Assembly: GCA_035531535.1 (NCBI GenBank)
Contig: DATKSV010000136.1
Location: 1-21,709, forward strand
Direction of reading: 5' to 3'
DNA from: AG-12 sp035531535
Lineage (GTDB): Bacteria > Chloroflexota > Dormibacteria > Aeolococcales > Bog-877
Length of the DNA: 21,709 bases
Below the pieces are notes generated by a model. That model was given only the letters and a program-made list of their open reading frames with translations. It ran no database searches and had not been told where the DNA came from. A program made the position numbers and the translations under genes. Positions within the stretch are counted from its first letter, which is position 1. Each line of letters starts with the position of its first letter. Positions 7,948-15,800 of the stretch are shown here, piece by piece.

Positions 7948-8967
7948 CTAGTGGTGGACTGCGGTGATCCTGTCCAACTCCTGCCAGTCGGCCTCGGTCG
8001 CCTGCCACCCGGCGGCGGCGATGTTGGCCCGAACCTGGGCTGGACTCATCGCGCCGGCGATCACAGAGCTAACTACGGGCCGGCCCAGAAGGCTCCCGAT
8101 GGCCAGGTCCAACAGGCTGATCCCGCGGACCTGGGCGAATTGCTCGAGCGCCTCGATGATGTCGAACTGGGACTGGTCCTGGAGCCGGTCGGCGTGCCGG
8201 GCGCCGGCGAGCCGGGTGCCCGCCGGCGCCGCCTCACCCCGGCGGTATTTCCCCGTCAGCAGTCCGCTGGCAAGCGGGTAATAGGGCAGCAAGCCGATGC
8301 CCATGTGCTCGATCGCGGGCATCAGGTCGACCTCTATCCGGCGGTTCAGCAGGCTGTACTCGTCCTGGGCGGCGACGATGTCCAGCTGGTGCTGGCTGCG
8401 CCCGATCCAGTGCGCGTCGACAGCCTGCCAGGCGGCGAAGTTGGAGATCCCGATCCAGCGCACCTTGCCCACCTGCACCAGCTCCGCCAAGGCGCCGAGC
8501 GTCTCCTCCATGGGCGTGTTGGGGTCGGGCTCGTGCATCTGATAGAGGTCGATGGCATCAACCTGGAGCCGAGAGAGGCTGCCCTCCACCGCCGCCCGCA
8601 CGTATTCGGCAGAGCCACGCCGGTCGGACGGCTCCAGCCCCGGCTTGCGCATCCCGAACTTGGTGGCGACGATGGCCTGGTCGCGCCGTCCCTTGAGCGC
8701 GGCCCCGAGGAAGCGCTCGCTGTCCCCGCCCCCGTAGATGTCGGCGGTGTCGAAGAGGTTGACGCCCAGATCGAGGGCGGCAGCCACGACTTCGGAGGCG
8801 CCCCTCTGGTCCAGGCGCGAGCCGAAGTTGTTGGTGCCGATGCCGACCTCAGACACCTCGGGGCCACTGGACCCGAGCCGGCGCCGCCGCAACTGCTCAC
8901 TCAAATTGAAGCTCCCATGGGTGGACCGCCGGTCAGGGTTGGCGGCGGGCGATACCTCGTTTGCCAT
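7948..8967 (-). CDS. Aldo/keto reductase
   Basis: This is an NADPH-dependent oxidoreductase of the AKR superfamily with a TIM barrel, of about 339 residues. The catalytic tetrad is visible: D73 and Y78 in FDTADIYGGGDSERFLG, K103 in ATKFGM, and H145 in YQMHEPD. The barrel also shows WIGISNF (about 171-177), SLLNR, and the C-terminal cofactor-binding part SSVIAGAMSPAQVRANI. It resembles the broad YajO/AKR11-14 type that reduces aldehydes, and the substrate is unknown. The first 28 residues precede the usual family start (RRRLGSSGPEVSEVGIGT) and may be an extension. The start is uncertain: a GTG (8970) and an ATG (8967) are adjacent, and only AGG almost touching the ATG resembles a ribosome site. 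It lies between the MarR-family regulator upstream and the D-aminopeptidase downstream, all on one strand. Confidence 0.93.
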   Translation of the reverse strand: MANEVSPAANPDRRSTHGSFNLSEQLRRRRLGSSGPEVSEVGIGTNNFGSRLDQRGASEVVAAALDLGVNLFDTADIYGGGDSERFLGAALKGRRDQAIVATKFGMRKPGLEPSDRRGSAEYVRAAVEGSLSRLQVDAIDLYQMHEPDPNTPMEETLGALAELVQVGKVRWIGISNFAAWQAVDAHWIGRSQHQLDIVAAQDEYSLLNRRIEVDLMPAIEHMGIGLLPYYPLASGLLTGKYRRGEAAPAGTRLAGARHADRLQDQSQFDIIEALEQFAQVRGISLLDLAIGSLLGRPVVSSVIAGAMSPAQVRANIAAAGWQATEADWQELDRITAVHH

Positions 8968-9016
8968 CACCTATGATGCGGCAGCGGGAGCCACCGGGGC
9001 GCCGCCACCGGGGCTG

Positions 9017-9046
9017 GATCGCCGGGGATCCCGACCCCGGGCGATC
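9017..9046 (-). terminator. Hairpin between the MarR-family gene and the aldo/keto reductase
   Basis: GATCGCCGGGG (9017-9027) pairs with CCCCGGGCGATC (9035-9046), giving 11 bp with one bulged base and a seven-base loop. It sits about 40 bases after the regulator's stop and 50 before the reductase start. There is no T run. It could terminate or attenuate read-through. Confidence 0.4.
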
Positions 9047-9085
9047 GCTCTGCGGAGCGCTGCCCGGAGTGCCCGTGGCGCCCCC

Positions 9086-9601
9086 TCAGCCGACGGCCAC
9101 GCGCCCCGCTCTGGGGCCCCCGCCACCCCGGACAGATGGTAGCGGCGCCGCTTGCTCGGCACCACGGATCCCGGCCACCAGCTTGTCCAACTTGTCGGCC
9201 AGGGCGCTGATGTCATCGTCGCTCAGGAAGCGGGCGAAGTCCTCCTCGACGGCGACCTGGAGCGAGGCCAGCAGCTCCCACATCAGGTCGCGGCCGGTGT
9301 CGGTCAACTCCACGAAGGTCAGCCGCCGGTCCTCGGACGATATCCGCCGCAGCGCCAGCTGGCGCCGCTCCAGCCGGTCGACGATCCGGCTCACACCGCT
9401 CCTGGTGAGGCAGGTCGCCTCGACCAGATCGAGCATGCCCGCCCGGCCACCCGAGACCGCCCCCAGGCGCACCATCACCTCTGCCGCCGAGAGCGAGAGC
9501 CCGGTGGCCGCCAGCAGCCTGCGGTCCAGGGCGACCTCCAGAAGTCGGTGCGCCTGAAGCAGGCTGAGAGTAGCCGCCACCGGAGCCAGGCCCTCGTCCA
9601 T
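9086..9601 (-). CDS. MarR-family transcriptional regulator
   Basis: This is a dimeric winged-helix DNA-binding protein of 171 residues. The N-terminal dimerisation helices are followed by the wHTH: helix SLSAAEVMVRLGA (36-48), recognition helix LTRSGVSRIVDRLE (65-78) and the wing ending in ISSEDRRLTFVELTDTG (87-103). The DRR.T.V.LT..G wing is diagnostic. The last 25 residues, rich in Gly and Arg, extend beyond the usual family end. I start at ATG 9601, where homology begins. The same frame is open for 81 more codons upstream, but that part is low-complexity and unlike any regulator. It lies 245 bases downstream of the seven-gene hyf-like operon on the same strand and before the aldo/keto reductase, so either could be its target. 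The ligand is unknown. Confidence 0.92.
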   Translation of the reverse strand: MDEGLAPVAATLSLLQAHRLLEVALDRRLLAATGLSLSAAEVMVRLGAVSGGRAGMLDLVEATCLTRSGVSRIVDRLERRQLALRRISSEDRRLTFVELTDTGRDLMWELLASLQVAVEEDFARFLSDDDISALADKLDKLVAGIRGAEQAAPLPSVRGGGGPRAGRVAVG

Positions 9602-9748
9602 GCCGCAATTTTGGCTGGTTGAGCGCGGCGGTGGCGTCGCGGGCCGGGCCACCGGCACAGTTCCGCCCACTTTCGGCCCGGGCTCCAACCAAGCGACCCT
9701 GATTCCGGCCCGGCCGGTGGCACCAGCAGCCGTGGGGCGGTCAGGACC

Positions 9749-9773
9749 CGGTCGGCGCGGGGGCGCCGAACCG
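9749..9773 (-). terminator. Hairpin downstream of the hyf-like operon
   Basis: CGGTCGGCGC (9749-9758) pairs with GCGCCGAACCG (9763-9773), 10 bp with one bulged base and a GGGG loop. It lies about 75-100 bases after the stop of the last operon gene and before the regulator. No T run follows, so it is only a candidate operon terminator. Confidence 0.35.
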
Positions 9774-9846
9774 AGCGAGTCGGGGGCTCCCGCCCGAGGC
9801 GCAGGCCGGAGCCAGCCGTCGCCGGCGGCCGGCGGGTCGGCCACCG

Positions 9847-11862
9847 CTAGCGCACCGCCACCGCGTAGACGATCAGGACGGTGATGAACACGTAGAGGAG
9901 GTAGAGGTTCACATCCCCGGACTGGAGTGGCTGCAGCCGTTTCGCCAGCAGCTCCGCCAAGCGGATGATCGGGTGGTAGAGATAGCGCTCGAACAGCGGG
10001 GTCACCTGGAAGCGATAGTGCACAGGGCCCGACCTGCCGGCCGGGTCGTCAGATGCCCGGGTCACCTCGACATGGGGCCGGTAGAGGCCGTCGAAGGTCA
10101 CCCGCACCGGGTTGGCGTGGGTGGTCGCGGTGTACTGCATCCGGGGCCGAAAGCGCATGATCCCGCCGGCCCAGACCGGGACGCGACGATCCTCGGCCGA
10201 GCGCCGACGGGTGCGCACGATGGCGAGCGGGACCAGCAGCATCGCCACCAGACAGATCGCCAGGTAGGTCGGGGAGAAGGCGCTGAAATTGGTGTGGGCC
10301 GGAATCACCGTCAGACCCGGCACGATCAGGCGCGCCAGGATGTTGGTGCCGGTGGTGGCGGCCACCACCTGATCCATCCCGGTCAGGACCAGGGGAGCGC
10401 CCAGGGCCAGGAACAAACAGGCGGCGGCGAGCAGGGCGGCACCTGCCATCGGCTGGCCGCCCTCCCCGGCTCGGGCCGCCCCCTCGCTGCGCGGCATCCC
10501 CAAAAACGGCATGCCGAAGGCCCGGGCAAAGGCGTTCACAGCCAACCCCCCGGTCAGGGCCAGGGTGGCCGCCGCCACCACGATGAGCACTCCGACCAGG
10601 TGGCTGTGGATGCGGAAACCCTGGAATAGGCCCTCAAACACCAGCCACTCGCTGACGAAGCCGTTGAGCGGGGGCAGGCCTGCGATCCCCAAGGTCCCCA
10701 CCAGGGTCAGCGCGGCGGTGACGGGCATCCGCCGGGCCAGCCCGCCGAGCCGGTCCAGGTCGCGCAGGCCGGTGACGTGCTCCACCACCCCGGTCTGGAG
10801 AAACAACAGGGTCTTGTAGGTGGCGTGGTTGAGCACGTGGTAGAGGGCAGCGATCAGGAGCAGCGCCGCGACCGCGGGCTGGGCGGACTCGAAGAAGGTG
10901 AGGGATGCGCCCAGGGCCATCATCACGATGCCGATGTTCTCGATGGTGGAGTAGGCGAGGAAACGCTTCCAGTCGCGCTCCATCAGGGCGTACAGAATGC
11001 CCAGCAGGGCGGACAGCGCCCCCAGCGCCATCGCCAGCAGTCCCCACCAGACCGGGCCCCGCGGCAGGAGTTCGAAGGCGACCATGGCAAAGCCATAGAC
11101 ACCCAGCTTGGTCACGATTCCGGAGAGGAAACCGGAACCATCTGCGGGCGCCACGGGATGGGCGGCCGGGAGCCAGATGTGGAGGGGCACCAGCCCCGCC
11201 TTGAAGCCGAAGCCGAGCAGGGCGAGGAGGAAGACCGCGTCCTGCCATCCGGGCGCGAGTCGGCCGGAGTGCGCCGCGATCACGGCCAGGTTGAGACTGC
11301 CTGCCTGCACCGCCAGAATCCCCAGGGCGGCCACGATCATGGCGAACCCCGCCTCCCCCAGGGCCAGGAACAGGAAGGCGCCGGAGGCGACCTTGAGGTC
11401 CCGCTGGTGGCGCAGGATCAGCAGGTAGCTGGTCAGGGTCATCGACTCCCAGGCCATAAGAAAGACCGTCACCGAGCCGGCGCAGAGCACCACCAGGCTG
11501 GCCACCAGCGCCCCGTGGTAGGCCACCAGGTACACCGAGGTCCCCCGCCCGGGCCGGTGGTAGCGGGGCAGGTATGCCCCGATCGCCGTCGCCACCAGGC
11601 CCAGCGCGATCACGAAGACGGCCGCCAGGGGAGTCAGCGCAAACGAGGTCTCACCGGCCAGCCCCGCCCCCACGTAGAGATGCACTGGGGCTCTGGTGAT
11701 CACCGCTATCAGGCCGCCAGCCAGGGCGCAGCTGCCGCCCAGACTGGACAGGCAGGCGGCGACTGTCAAGCCCACCCGTGACGGCGAGACGACTGCGGTA
11801 ATCGCCGCCAGCAGCCAAACAGCGGCAGTCGCCAGCAGCAGACTGAGCACCGCGCTGCTCAT
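9847..11862 (-). CDS. HyfB/HycC-like antiporter-type membrane subunit (NuoL/Mrp family)
   Basis: This is a large membrane subunit of 671 residues with about 14-16 helices, of the kind that moves protons or sodium in group 4 hydrogenases and complex I. The channel residues are kept: Glu in VFLMAWESMTLTSYL (E139), the broken-helix Lys in GFGFKAGLVPLHIWLPAAH (K221), K252 in SGIVTKLGVYG, Lys in NHATYKTLLFL (K350) and Glu in LNGFVSEWLVFEG (E405). After about residue 550 comes the HyfB-type cytoplasmic segment (MQYTATTHANPVRVTF, LYRPHVEV) and a last helix (650-668). In HyfB homologues this part often starts W.CG; here it reads WAGG. It is the last gene of the operon, and its ATG overlaps the stop of the small-subunit gene by four bases (ATGA). 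Intact channel residues argue that the complex pumps ions. Confidence 0.9.
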   Translation of the reverse strand: MSSAVLSLLLATAAVWLLAAITAVVSPSRVGLTVAACLSSLGGSCALAGGLIAVITRAPVHLYVGAGLAGETSFALTPLAAVFVIALGLVATAIGAYLPRYHRPGRGTSVYLVAYHGALVASLVVLCAGSVTVFLMAWESMTLTSYLLILRHQRDLKVASGAFLFLALGEAGFAMIVAALGILAVQAGSLNLAVIAAHSGRLAPGWQDAVFLLALLGFGFKAGLVPLHIWLPAAHPVAPADGSGFLSGIVTKLGVYGFAMVAFELLPRGPVWWGLLAMALGALSALLGILYALMERDWKRFLAYSTIENIGIVMMALGASLTFFESAQPAVAALLLIAALYHVLNHATYKTLLFLQTGVVEHVTGLRDLDRLGGLARRMPVTAALTLVGTLGIAGLPPLNGFVSEWLVFEGLFQGFRIHSHLVGVLIVVAAATLALTGGLAVNAFARAFGMPFLGMPRSEGAARAGEGGQPMAGAALLAAACLFLALGAPLVLTGMDQVVAATTGTNILARLIVPGLTVIPAHTNFSAFSPTYLAICLVAMLLVPLAIVRTRRRSAEDRRVPVWAGGIMRFRPRMQYTATTHANPVRVTFDGLYRPHVEVTRASDDPAGRSGPVHYRFQVTPLFERYLYHPIIRLAELLAKRLQPLQSGDVNLYLLYVFITVLIVYAVAVR

Positions 11863-12410
11863 CCCGGACCGCCAGATGTCCGCAGATCAGGTCCCAGCCT
11901 CTCCGCCAGCCGGTCGACCGCCACCAGCAAGCCGTGGAGCAGAGCCAGCGGGCTCGGCGGGCAACCGGGGATCACCACATCTATGGGCACCACCACCCCG
12001 CCATGGCTGTACTGATCCGGCCCGAAGACCCCACCCAGGGGACAGGCCCCCACCGCGACGACGATCTTGGGATCGGGCATGGCTTCGTACGTGGCCAGGA
12101 GGGCGTGGTCCATGGCGAGGGTTCCTGGGCCGGTGACCAGCAGGCAGTCGGCGTGGCGCGGCGCCGGGGTGAAGAAGAGCCCCAGACGGTGCAGGTCATA
12201 GTGAGGCGATGCCAGCAGCTTGACCTCCGACTCGCAAGCCCCACAGGAGCCGGTGTCGATGGTGCGAATCTGGAGGCTGCGCCCCAGCAGCCGCGAGCTG
12301 CGCCGTCGGAGCTCGTCCCCAGCCTGAGCCAGCGCGCCACCGGTCCCGCTCTGCCGGCCTCGGGGCGGGGCCGACGACAGCTCCCAGGGTTGCCTCACCG
12401 TTGGATTCAT
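11859..12410 (-). CDS. HyfI/NuoB-like small subunit with one [4Fe-4S] cluster
   Basis: The 183-residue peripheral electron-transfer subunit corresponds to HyfI, HycG and NuoB. The four ligands of its single cluster (N2-like) are all present: C56 and C59 in IDTGSCGACESEV, C123 in VAVGACPLGG, and C150 in VIPGCPPSP. Further family blocks are YDLHRLGLFFTPAPRHAD and LLVTGPGTLAM. The first 45 residues are an Arg/Ser/Gly-rich extension before the fold begins at SLQIRTIDTG. It has no signal peptide, so it faces the cytoplasm. It would take electrons from, or give them to, the ferredoxin subunit next to the large subunit. Its ATG overlaps the ferredoxin stop (ATGA at 12407-12410), and its own stop overlaps the HyfB start. 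Confidence 0.92.
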   Translation of the reverse strand: MNPTVRQPWELSSAPPRGRQSGTGGALAQAGDELRRRSSRLLGRSLQIRTIDTGSCGACESEVKLLASPHYDLHRLGLFFTPAPRHADCLLVTGPGTLAMDHALLATYEAMPDPKIVVAVGACPLGGVFGPDQYSHGGVVVPIDVVIPGCPPSPLALLHGLLVAVDRLAERLGPDLRTSGGPG

Positions 12411-12742
12411 GCCCCACCCGCCAAAGGGAAGCTCAGACGCAGCCGGGCGGGCTCACGGGTCGCCCACTCGAACTGACCGCTGGGGGTCCCGACGCCAGCG
12501 CCGACTGTGAGACAGCGCTGGCAGGCGGTACAGCGGCCGCGATCCAGAATCAGGGCTCCGGGCTCCAGCTCCAACGCGCGGCTGGGGCACACCGCGACCA
12601 TCCGAGTCGCGACCGAGGCATTTAGGGCGGCGGAGTCGAAGGTCGGCGGGGTCGGCAGATGGGCGGATGAGGGGTCGGCGCGCTTGGGATAGGTGGTGGT
12701 GACCACGCCTCGGCGCGTCCCCCGCAGGAACCAGAGGGCCAT
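12407..12742 (-). CDS. HyfH/HycF-like ferredoxin subunit, reduced to one [4Fe-4S] cluster
   Basis: This 111-residue polyferredoxin-like subunit begins in the HycF/HyfH style (GVVTTTYPKRADP). Family members hold two [4Fe-4S] clusters with cross-over ligation. Here the first CxxCxxC block is gone (AALNASVATRM, residues 38-48) but its fourth Cys remains (C52 in AVCPSRALELE). The second CxxCxxC remains (C71, C74, C77 in CTACQRC) but its fourth Cys is replaced (G81 in LTVGAGVG). Since C52 belongs with C71/C74/C77, exactly one complete cluster survives and the other is lost entirely. The protein is shorter than HycF/HyfH (about 180 residues). It starts at TGATG, sharing one base with the large-subunit stop, and ends in an ATGA overlap with the small-subunit gene. 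Confidence 0.88.
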   Translation of the reverse strand: MALWFLRGTRRGVVTTTYPKRADPSSAHLPTPPTFDSAALNASVATRMVAVCPSRALELEPGALILDRGRCTACQRCLTVGAGVGTPSGQFEWATREPARLRLSFPLAGGA

Positions 12743-14325
12743 CAGCGTGCGAACCCGGCCACGGTCAACCCGAAGCTGGCCTCGATGATGGCGACATCGG
12801 TGAAGACATTTCGGGAACGCAGGGCGTCGTCGAAAGCGCGCCAGTTGCGCACCGAAGCGGGCCTGATCCGGGCCGACTCCACCCGGCCTTCGGCCAGCCT
12901 GACCCAGGCCAGGGCCTCCCCCCGAACCGACTCGGCCCAGCCCAGCGCGCTCCCAGCCCGCTTCGGCCGCGGAGAGGCCACCACCAGGCCCGTGGTCAGC
13001 GTCGAGTCGACCAGGTCTCCCGACTTCAGCCAGTGTTGGACCAGGCGCTCCGACTCGCGGACCTCCTCGATCGCCACCCGAAGCCGCGCCAGGACGTCGC
13101 CCTCTGGCCTCAGGGGCACGCTCAGTCCCGCAGCCGCGACGGGCCCGGGATGGTCGCGGCGCAGGTCCACCCCGACTCCCGAGGCCCGCGCCACCGGCCC
13201 TACCAGGCCCAACCGAACGGCGGTCTCGGAGGGCACCACTCCAGCCGACTCGAGCCGGTCCACAAAGGAATTGGTGCCCAGGAGGGCCCCGACCAGCTCG
13301 GCAAAGCGACTGCACAAGGGCCCGAGCTCGGTCTCGAGCAGGGTGAGGTCACAGCCGCGCTGCACCCCTCCGACGGCGACCACGTTGAAGAGGTAACGGT
13401 GCCCAAAGGCAGCCGCGTTGAGCCGCAGGCACTCTTCCAGCAGCATCTCCATCTGTGCCTGCCCCACGCCCAGTCCGGTCGACTGACACAGGGCGGCGGT
13501 CGCCGCCACGTGGTTGTACATGCGCTCCAGCTCCAGCGCCACCGACCGGGTGCGCTCGCAGGCCGCTTCCACCTGAGTATCCGAGGCCGCCTCGACCGCC
13601 CTGGCGAAGGCCAGCGCGTTGCCCACCGCCCCCAGCCCCTCGCAGCGCTCCACCAGAAACAAAGCGTGCTCGGGGTCCATCCCCGCCAGCTGCTGCTCGA
13701 TGCCCCGATGCTTGTGGAACCAGGCCAGATAGACATCCAGGAGCTCCTCACCGGTGGTAACGAGGCCCATGTAGAGCGACTCCTGGCCGACCCCGCGCAC
13801 GGGTCCGACCGGGAACTCGAAGGCCTCCCCCTGGACCACGTGAGGGGCCCGCACCTCGGTGGCCAGGGCGCGAGCCCCGACGCCATCCGCCATCCGCAGG
13901 GGGCCCCCGGCCTCGCGGTCGGGAGGCAACAGGACCCGATTGAGCGGCTGGCCGCCATCGGGGAGCAGCCCCCAGAGCTCGAATATCTCGCACTCCTCCA
14001 AATAGAGGGCTGGGAGGGCGGCCGCCAGCGCGGGCTGGACCCCGGGAGCGACCTCGCTGTGCAGGATCAGATAGCTGTCCTCTCGGTCGAAGGCCACCAC
14101 CAGCAGGCGTTCCCGGCCCATCGCCCCGGTCGGCCCCGGGCCTGTTTCAACCACGAACATGTCGGCGACGCGGGCCCCGGCGGCCGCCAACACGGCAGCG
14201 CTGGCCGACAGCTCAGAGGGGTCAACGGACCAGCCCACGACACCTGCCTGCGAGCTGGATTGGGCGCGGCCAGGCAGGCGCGAGAGCGCCGCGGCCAGAG
14301 TGCCTCCGTCAGTGATCTCAGTCAT
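12742..14325 (-). CDS. HyfG/HycE-like (NuoC-NuoD fusion) large subunit lacking the NiFe ligands
   Basis: The 527-residue cytoplasmic subunit has an N-terminal NuoC-like part (about 30-150: SYLILHSEVAPGVQ, EECEIFELWGLLPDGGQPLN) and a C-terminal NuoD/hydrogenase-large-subunit part (about 165-527: FPVGPVRGVGQESLY, FHKHRGIEQQLAG). In true group 4 hydrogenases the NiFe centre is held by ERxCGxC near HRGIE and by DPCxxC at the C-terminus. Here the first site reads ERCEGLGAVGN (226-236), with Glu229 and Gly232 at the Cys positions. The C-terminus reads EASFGLTVAGFAR with no Cys. It therefore cannot hold a canonical NiFe site. I start at ATG 14325, which overlaps the HyfF stop (ATGA); the open frame upstream to 14403 is the end of HyfF read in another frame. 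It is the best evidence that this complex is Ehr-like rather than a hydrogenase. Confidence 0.9.
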   Translation of the reverse strand: MTEITDGGTLAAALSRLPGRAQSSSQAGVVGWSVDPSELSASAAVLAAAGARVADMFVVETGPGPTGAMGRERLLVVAFDREDSYLILHSEVAPGVQPALAAALPALYLEECEIFELWGLLPDGGQPLNRVLLPPDREAGGPLRMADGVGARALATEVRAPHVVQGEAFEFPVGPVRGVGQESLYMGLVTTGEELLDVYLAWFHKHRGIEQQLAGMDPEHALFLVERCEGLGAVGNALAFARAVEAASDTQVEAACERTRSVALELERMYNHVAATAALCQSTGLGVGQAQMEMLLEECLRLNAAAFGHRYLFNVVAVGGVQRGCDLTLLETELGPLCSRFAELVGALLGTNSFVDRLESAGVVPSETAVRLGLVGPVARASGVGVDLRRDHPGPVAAAGLSVPLRPEGDVLARLRVAIEEVRESERLVQHWLKSGDLVDSTLTTGLVVASPRPKRAGSALGWAESVRGEALAWVRLAEGRVESARIRPASVRNWRAFDDALRSRNVFTDVAIIEASFGLTVAGFAR

Positions 14326-15800
14326 CTGATCAGCGCCACTGAGTGGAGCAGAAGTGAATTGAGCCAGCCGGGGATCCAGAGCCCCAGGAGCAGCAGCCCG
14401 CACAGCCCCAGCAGCAGCGGGGCAGCGGCGCTCCAGCGCTCCAGTCGGCCCTGGTAGGGGGACACCACCTCGGCCCTGGGTTGGCCCACAGCCATCCTGC
14501 TGGTGGTGTACATGAAGCCCACGAACACCATCACCAGCAACAGCAAGAAGAGGCCAACCAAGGCTGGATAGGCAGCCGCCAGGCCGGCGCGCAGAATGAC
14601 GAACTCACTGAGGAAGAGGCCGAACGGTGGGGAACCCACGATCGCCAGGGATCCGATCAGGAGGGCTCCGCCGGTCAGCGGCAGGCTGGTCAGGGCCCCC
14701 CCGATCCGGTCCGTGCGCCGGGTGCCATAGGCGAGCACCAGGGTGCCGCCGGTGAGGAAGAGGACCGCCTTCCCGATGCTGTGGTTGAGGGTGTGCAGGA
14801 GTGCCCCGTAGAGGCCCAGGACGCCGCCGAACCCGAGCCCCACCGCGATGATGCCCATGTGCTCCACCGAGGAGTAGGCGAAGAGCCGTTTGAAGTCCCG
14901 CCGGTGGATCATGAAGAAGGCCCCCACCGCGATCGACAGGAAGCCGAAGATCAGCAGCACATGGCTGGCGTAGGCGGGGCCGAGTCGGCCGTTGGCGATG
15001 GCCACGAACCGGATGATGGCGTACATCCCCACGTTGAGGAGGGCCCCCGAGAGCATGGCGCTGGCGGGGCTGGGCGCCTCGGAGTGGGCGTCGGGCAGCC
15101 AGGTGTGCATTGGCGCCAAGCCCACCTTGGTGCCGTAGCCGACCACCGCCAGCAGGAAGCCCAGGCGGACTCCAACCGGGCTCAGGCTGCGGGCGTGGGC
15201 CACCAGATAGGCCCAGGTGAGGTGCTGGTCGGGGCTGCCCACCAGGCCGGTGGCGGCATAGAAGATGAAGAGGGTGCCGGCCAGGGCGATGGTGATTCCC
15301 AGGCTGCTGATGATCACGTACTTCCAACCCGCTTCCAGCCCGGCGGTGCGCCCCTCGATCGGGACCATCACCACGCTGGCCAGGGTCGCGGCCTCCACCA
15401 GGATGAAGAGCAGCCCCAGGTTGGCAGTCTCGACGGCGCCCATCATCGCGGTCGCGAAGAGGCCGAAGACCACGAAGTAGACCCGGATGCGGCGACCTGA
15501 GAGCTCGCCCCGCCGCTGCTCGGTCGCAACGTAGGAGAAGGAGCCTAGGCTGGCCAGGAAGACCACAATCGCCACCGTGATGGCGAAGAATGCGCCCAGG
15601 CCGTCGACGTAGACGAAGCTGCCGCTGCTGGCGATCGGAACGCCCGGGATGACCACCACGGCTGTGACCACCGCTAAGAGCAGACCCAGCAGGGCACCCA
15701 CGATGGTGGCGACTCCCGCCAGCCTGGCCCTGGCAGTGACCAGACCGGCCAGGCTACCCAGCAGGGGCGCGGCGGCGGCCAGGATGGGCAGGGCGATCAC
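14322..15800 (-). CDS. HyfF/HycC-like antiporter-type membrane subunit (NuoM/N family)
   Basis: This second ion-translocating subunit has 492 residues and about 14 helices. Channel residues are intact: E136 in LLFILVEAATLAS, K225 in GYGTKVGLAPMHTWLPDAH, H314 in AYSSVEHMG, K344 in NHSIGKAVLFL and E399 in FLSEFVILR. The start is the GTG at 15800: it has GGAGGGAG just upstream, the protein begins at once with a hydrophobic helix (IALPILAAAAPLLGSLAGL), and GTGA overlaps the HyfE stop by four bases. The same frame is open for another 111 codons upstream, but that is HyfE read out of frame. Its stop overlaps the large-subunit ATG. With HyfB this gives the complex two antiporter-like modules; a HyfD homologue is absent. 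Confidence 0.92.
   Translation of the reverse strand: MIALPILAAAAPLLGSLAGLVTARARLAGVATIVGALLGLLLAVVTAVVVIPGVPIASSGSFVYVDGLGAFFAITVAIVVFLASLGSFSYVATEQRRGELSGRRIRVYFVVFGLFATAMMGAVETANLGLLFILVEAATLASVVMVPIEGRTAGLEAGWKYVIISSLGITIALAGTLFIFYAATGLVGSPDQHLTWAYLVAHARSLSPVGVRLGFLLAVVGYGTKVGLAPMHTWLPDAHSEAPSPASAMLSGALLNVGMYAIIRFVAIANGRLGPAYASHVLLIFGFLSIAVGAFFMIHRRDFKRLFAYSSVEHMGIIAVGLGFGGVLGLYGALLHTLNHSIGKAVLFLTGGTLVLAYGTRRTDRIGGALTSLPLTGGALLIGSLAIVGSPPFGLFLSEFVILRAGLAAAYPALVGLFLLLLVMVFVGFMYTTSRMAVGQPRAEVVSPYQGRLERWSAAAPLLLGLCGLLLLGLWIPGWLNSLLLHSVALIR

Noticed and set aside
9606..9621. MarR operator just upstream of the regulator's ATG
   Set aside because: An AT-rich CAA...TTG element stands out, but only three bases of each arm match, so it is not a real inverted repeat.
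9648..9721. GCCACCGGC / GCCGGTGGC inverted repeat downstream of the operon
   Set aside because: Nine-base arms are separated by 56 bases, which is easily a chance pairing in sequence this GC-rich.
9602..9844. MarR-family protein extended by 81 residues or a separate small gene upstream of it
   Set aside because: The extension is Pro/Gly/Arg-rich and unrelated to any MarR N-terminus; family homology begins at ATG 9601.
13033..14457. Long plus-strand open frame opposite the large subunit and HyfF
   Set aside because: It is antisense to genes with clear family motifs, and its translation is low-complexity, Gly/Pro/Gln/Arg-rich and unlike any protein. The same applies to 42-1214, 7951-8976, 10777-11781, 14481-15500, 16007-16492 and 19180-20484.
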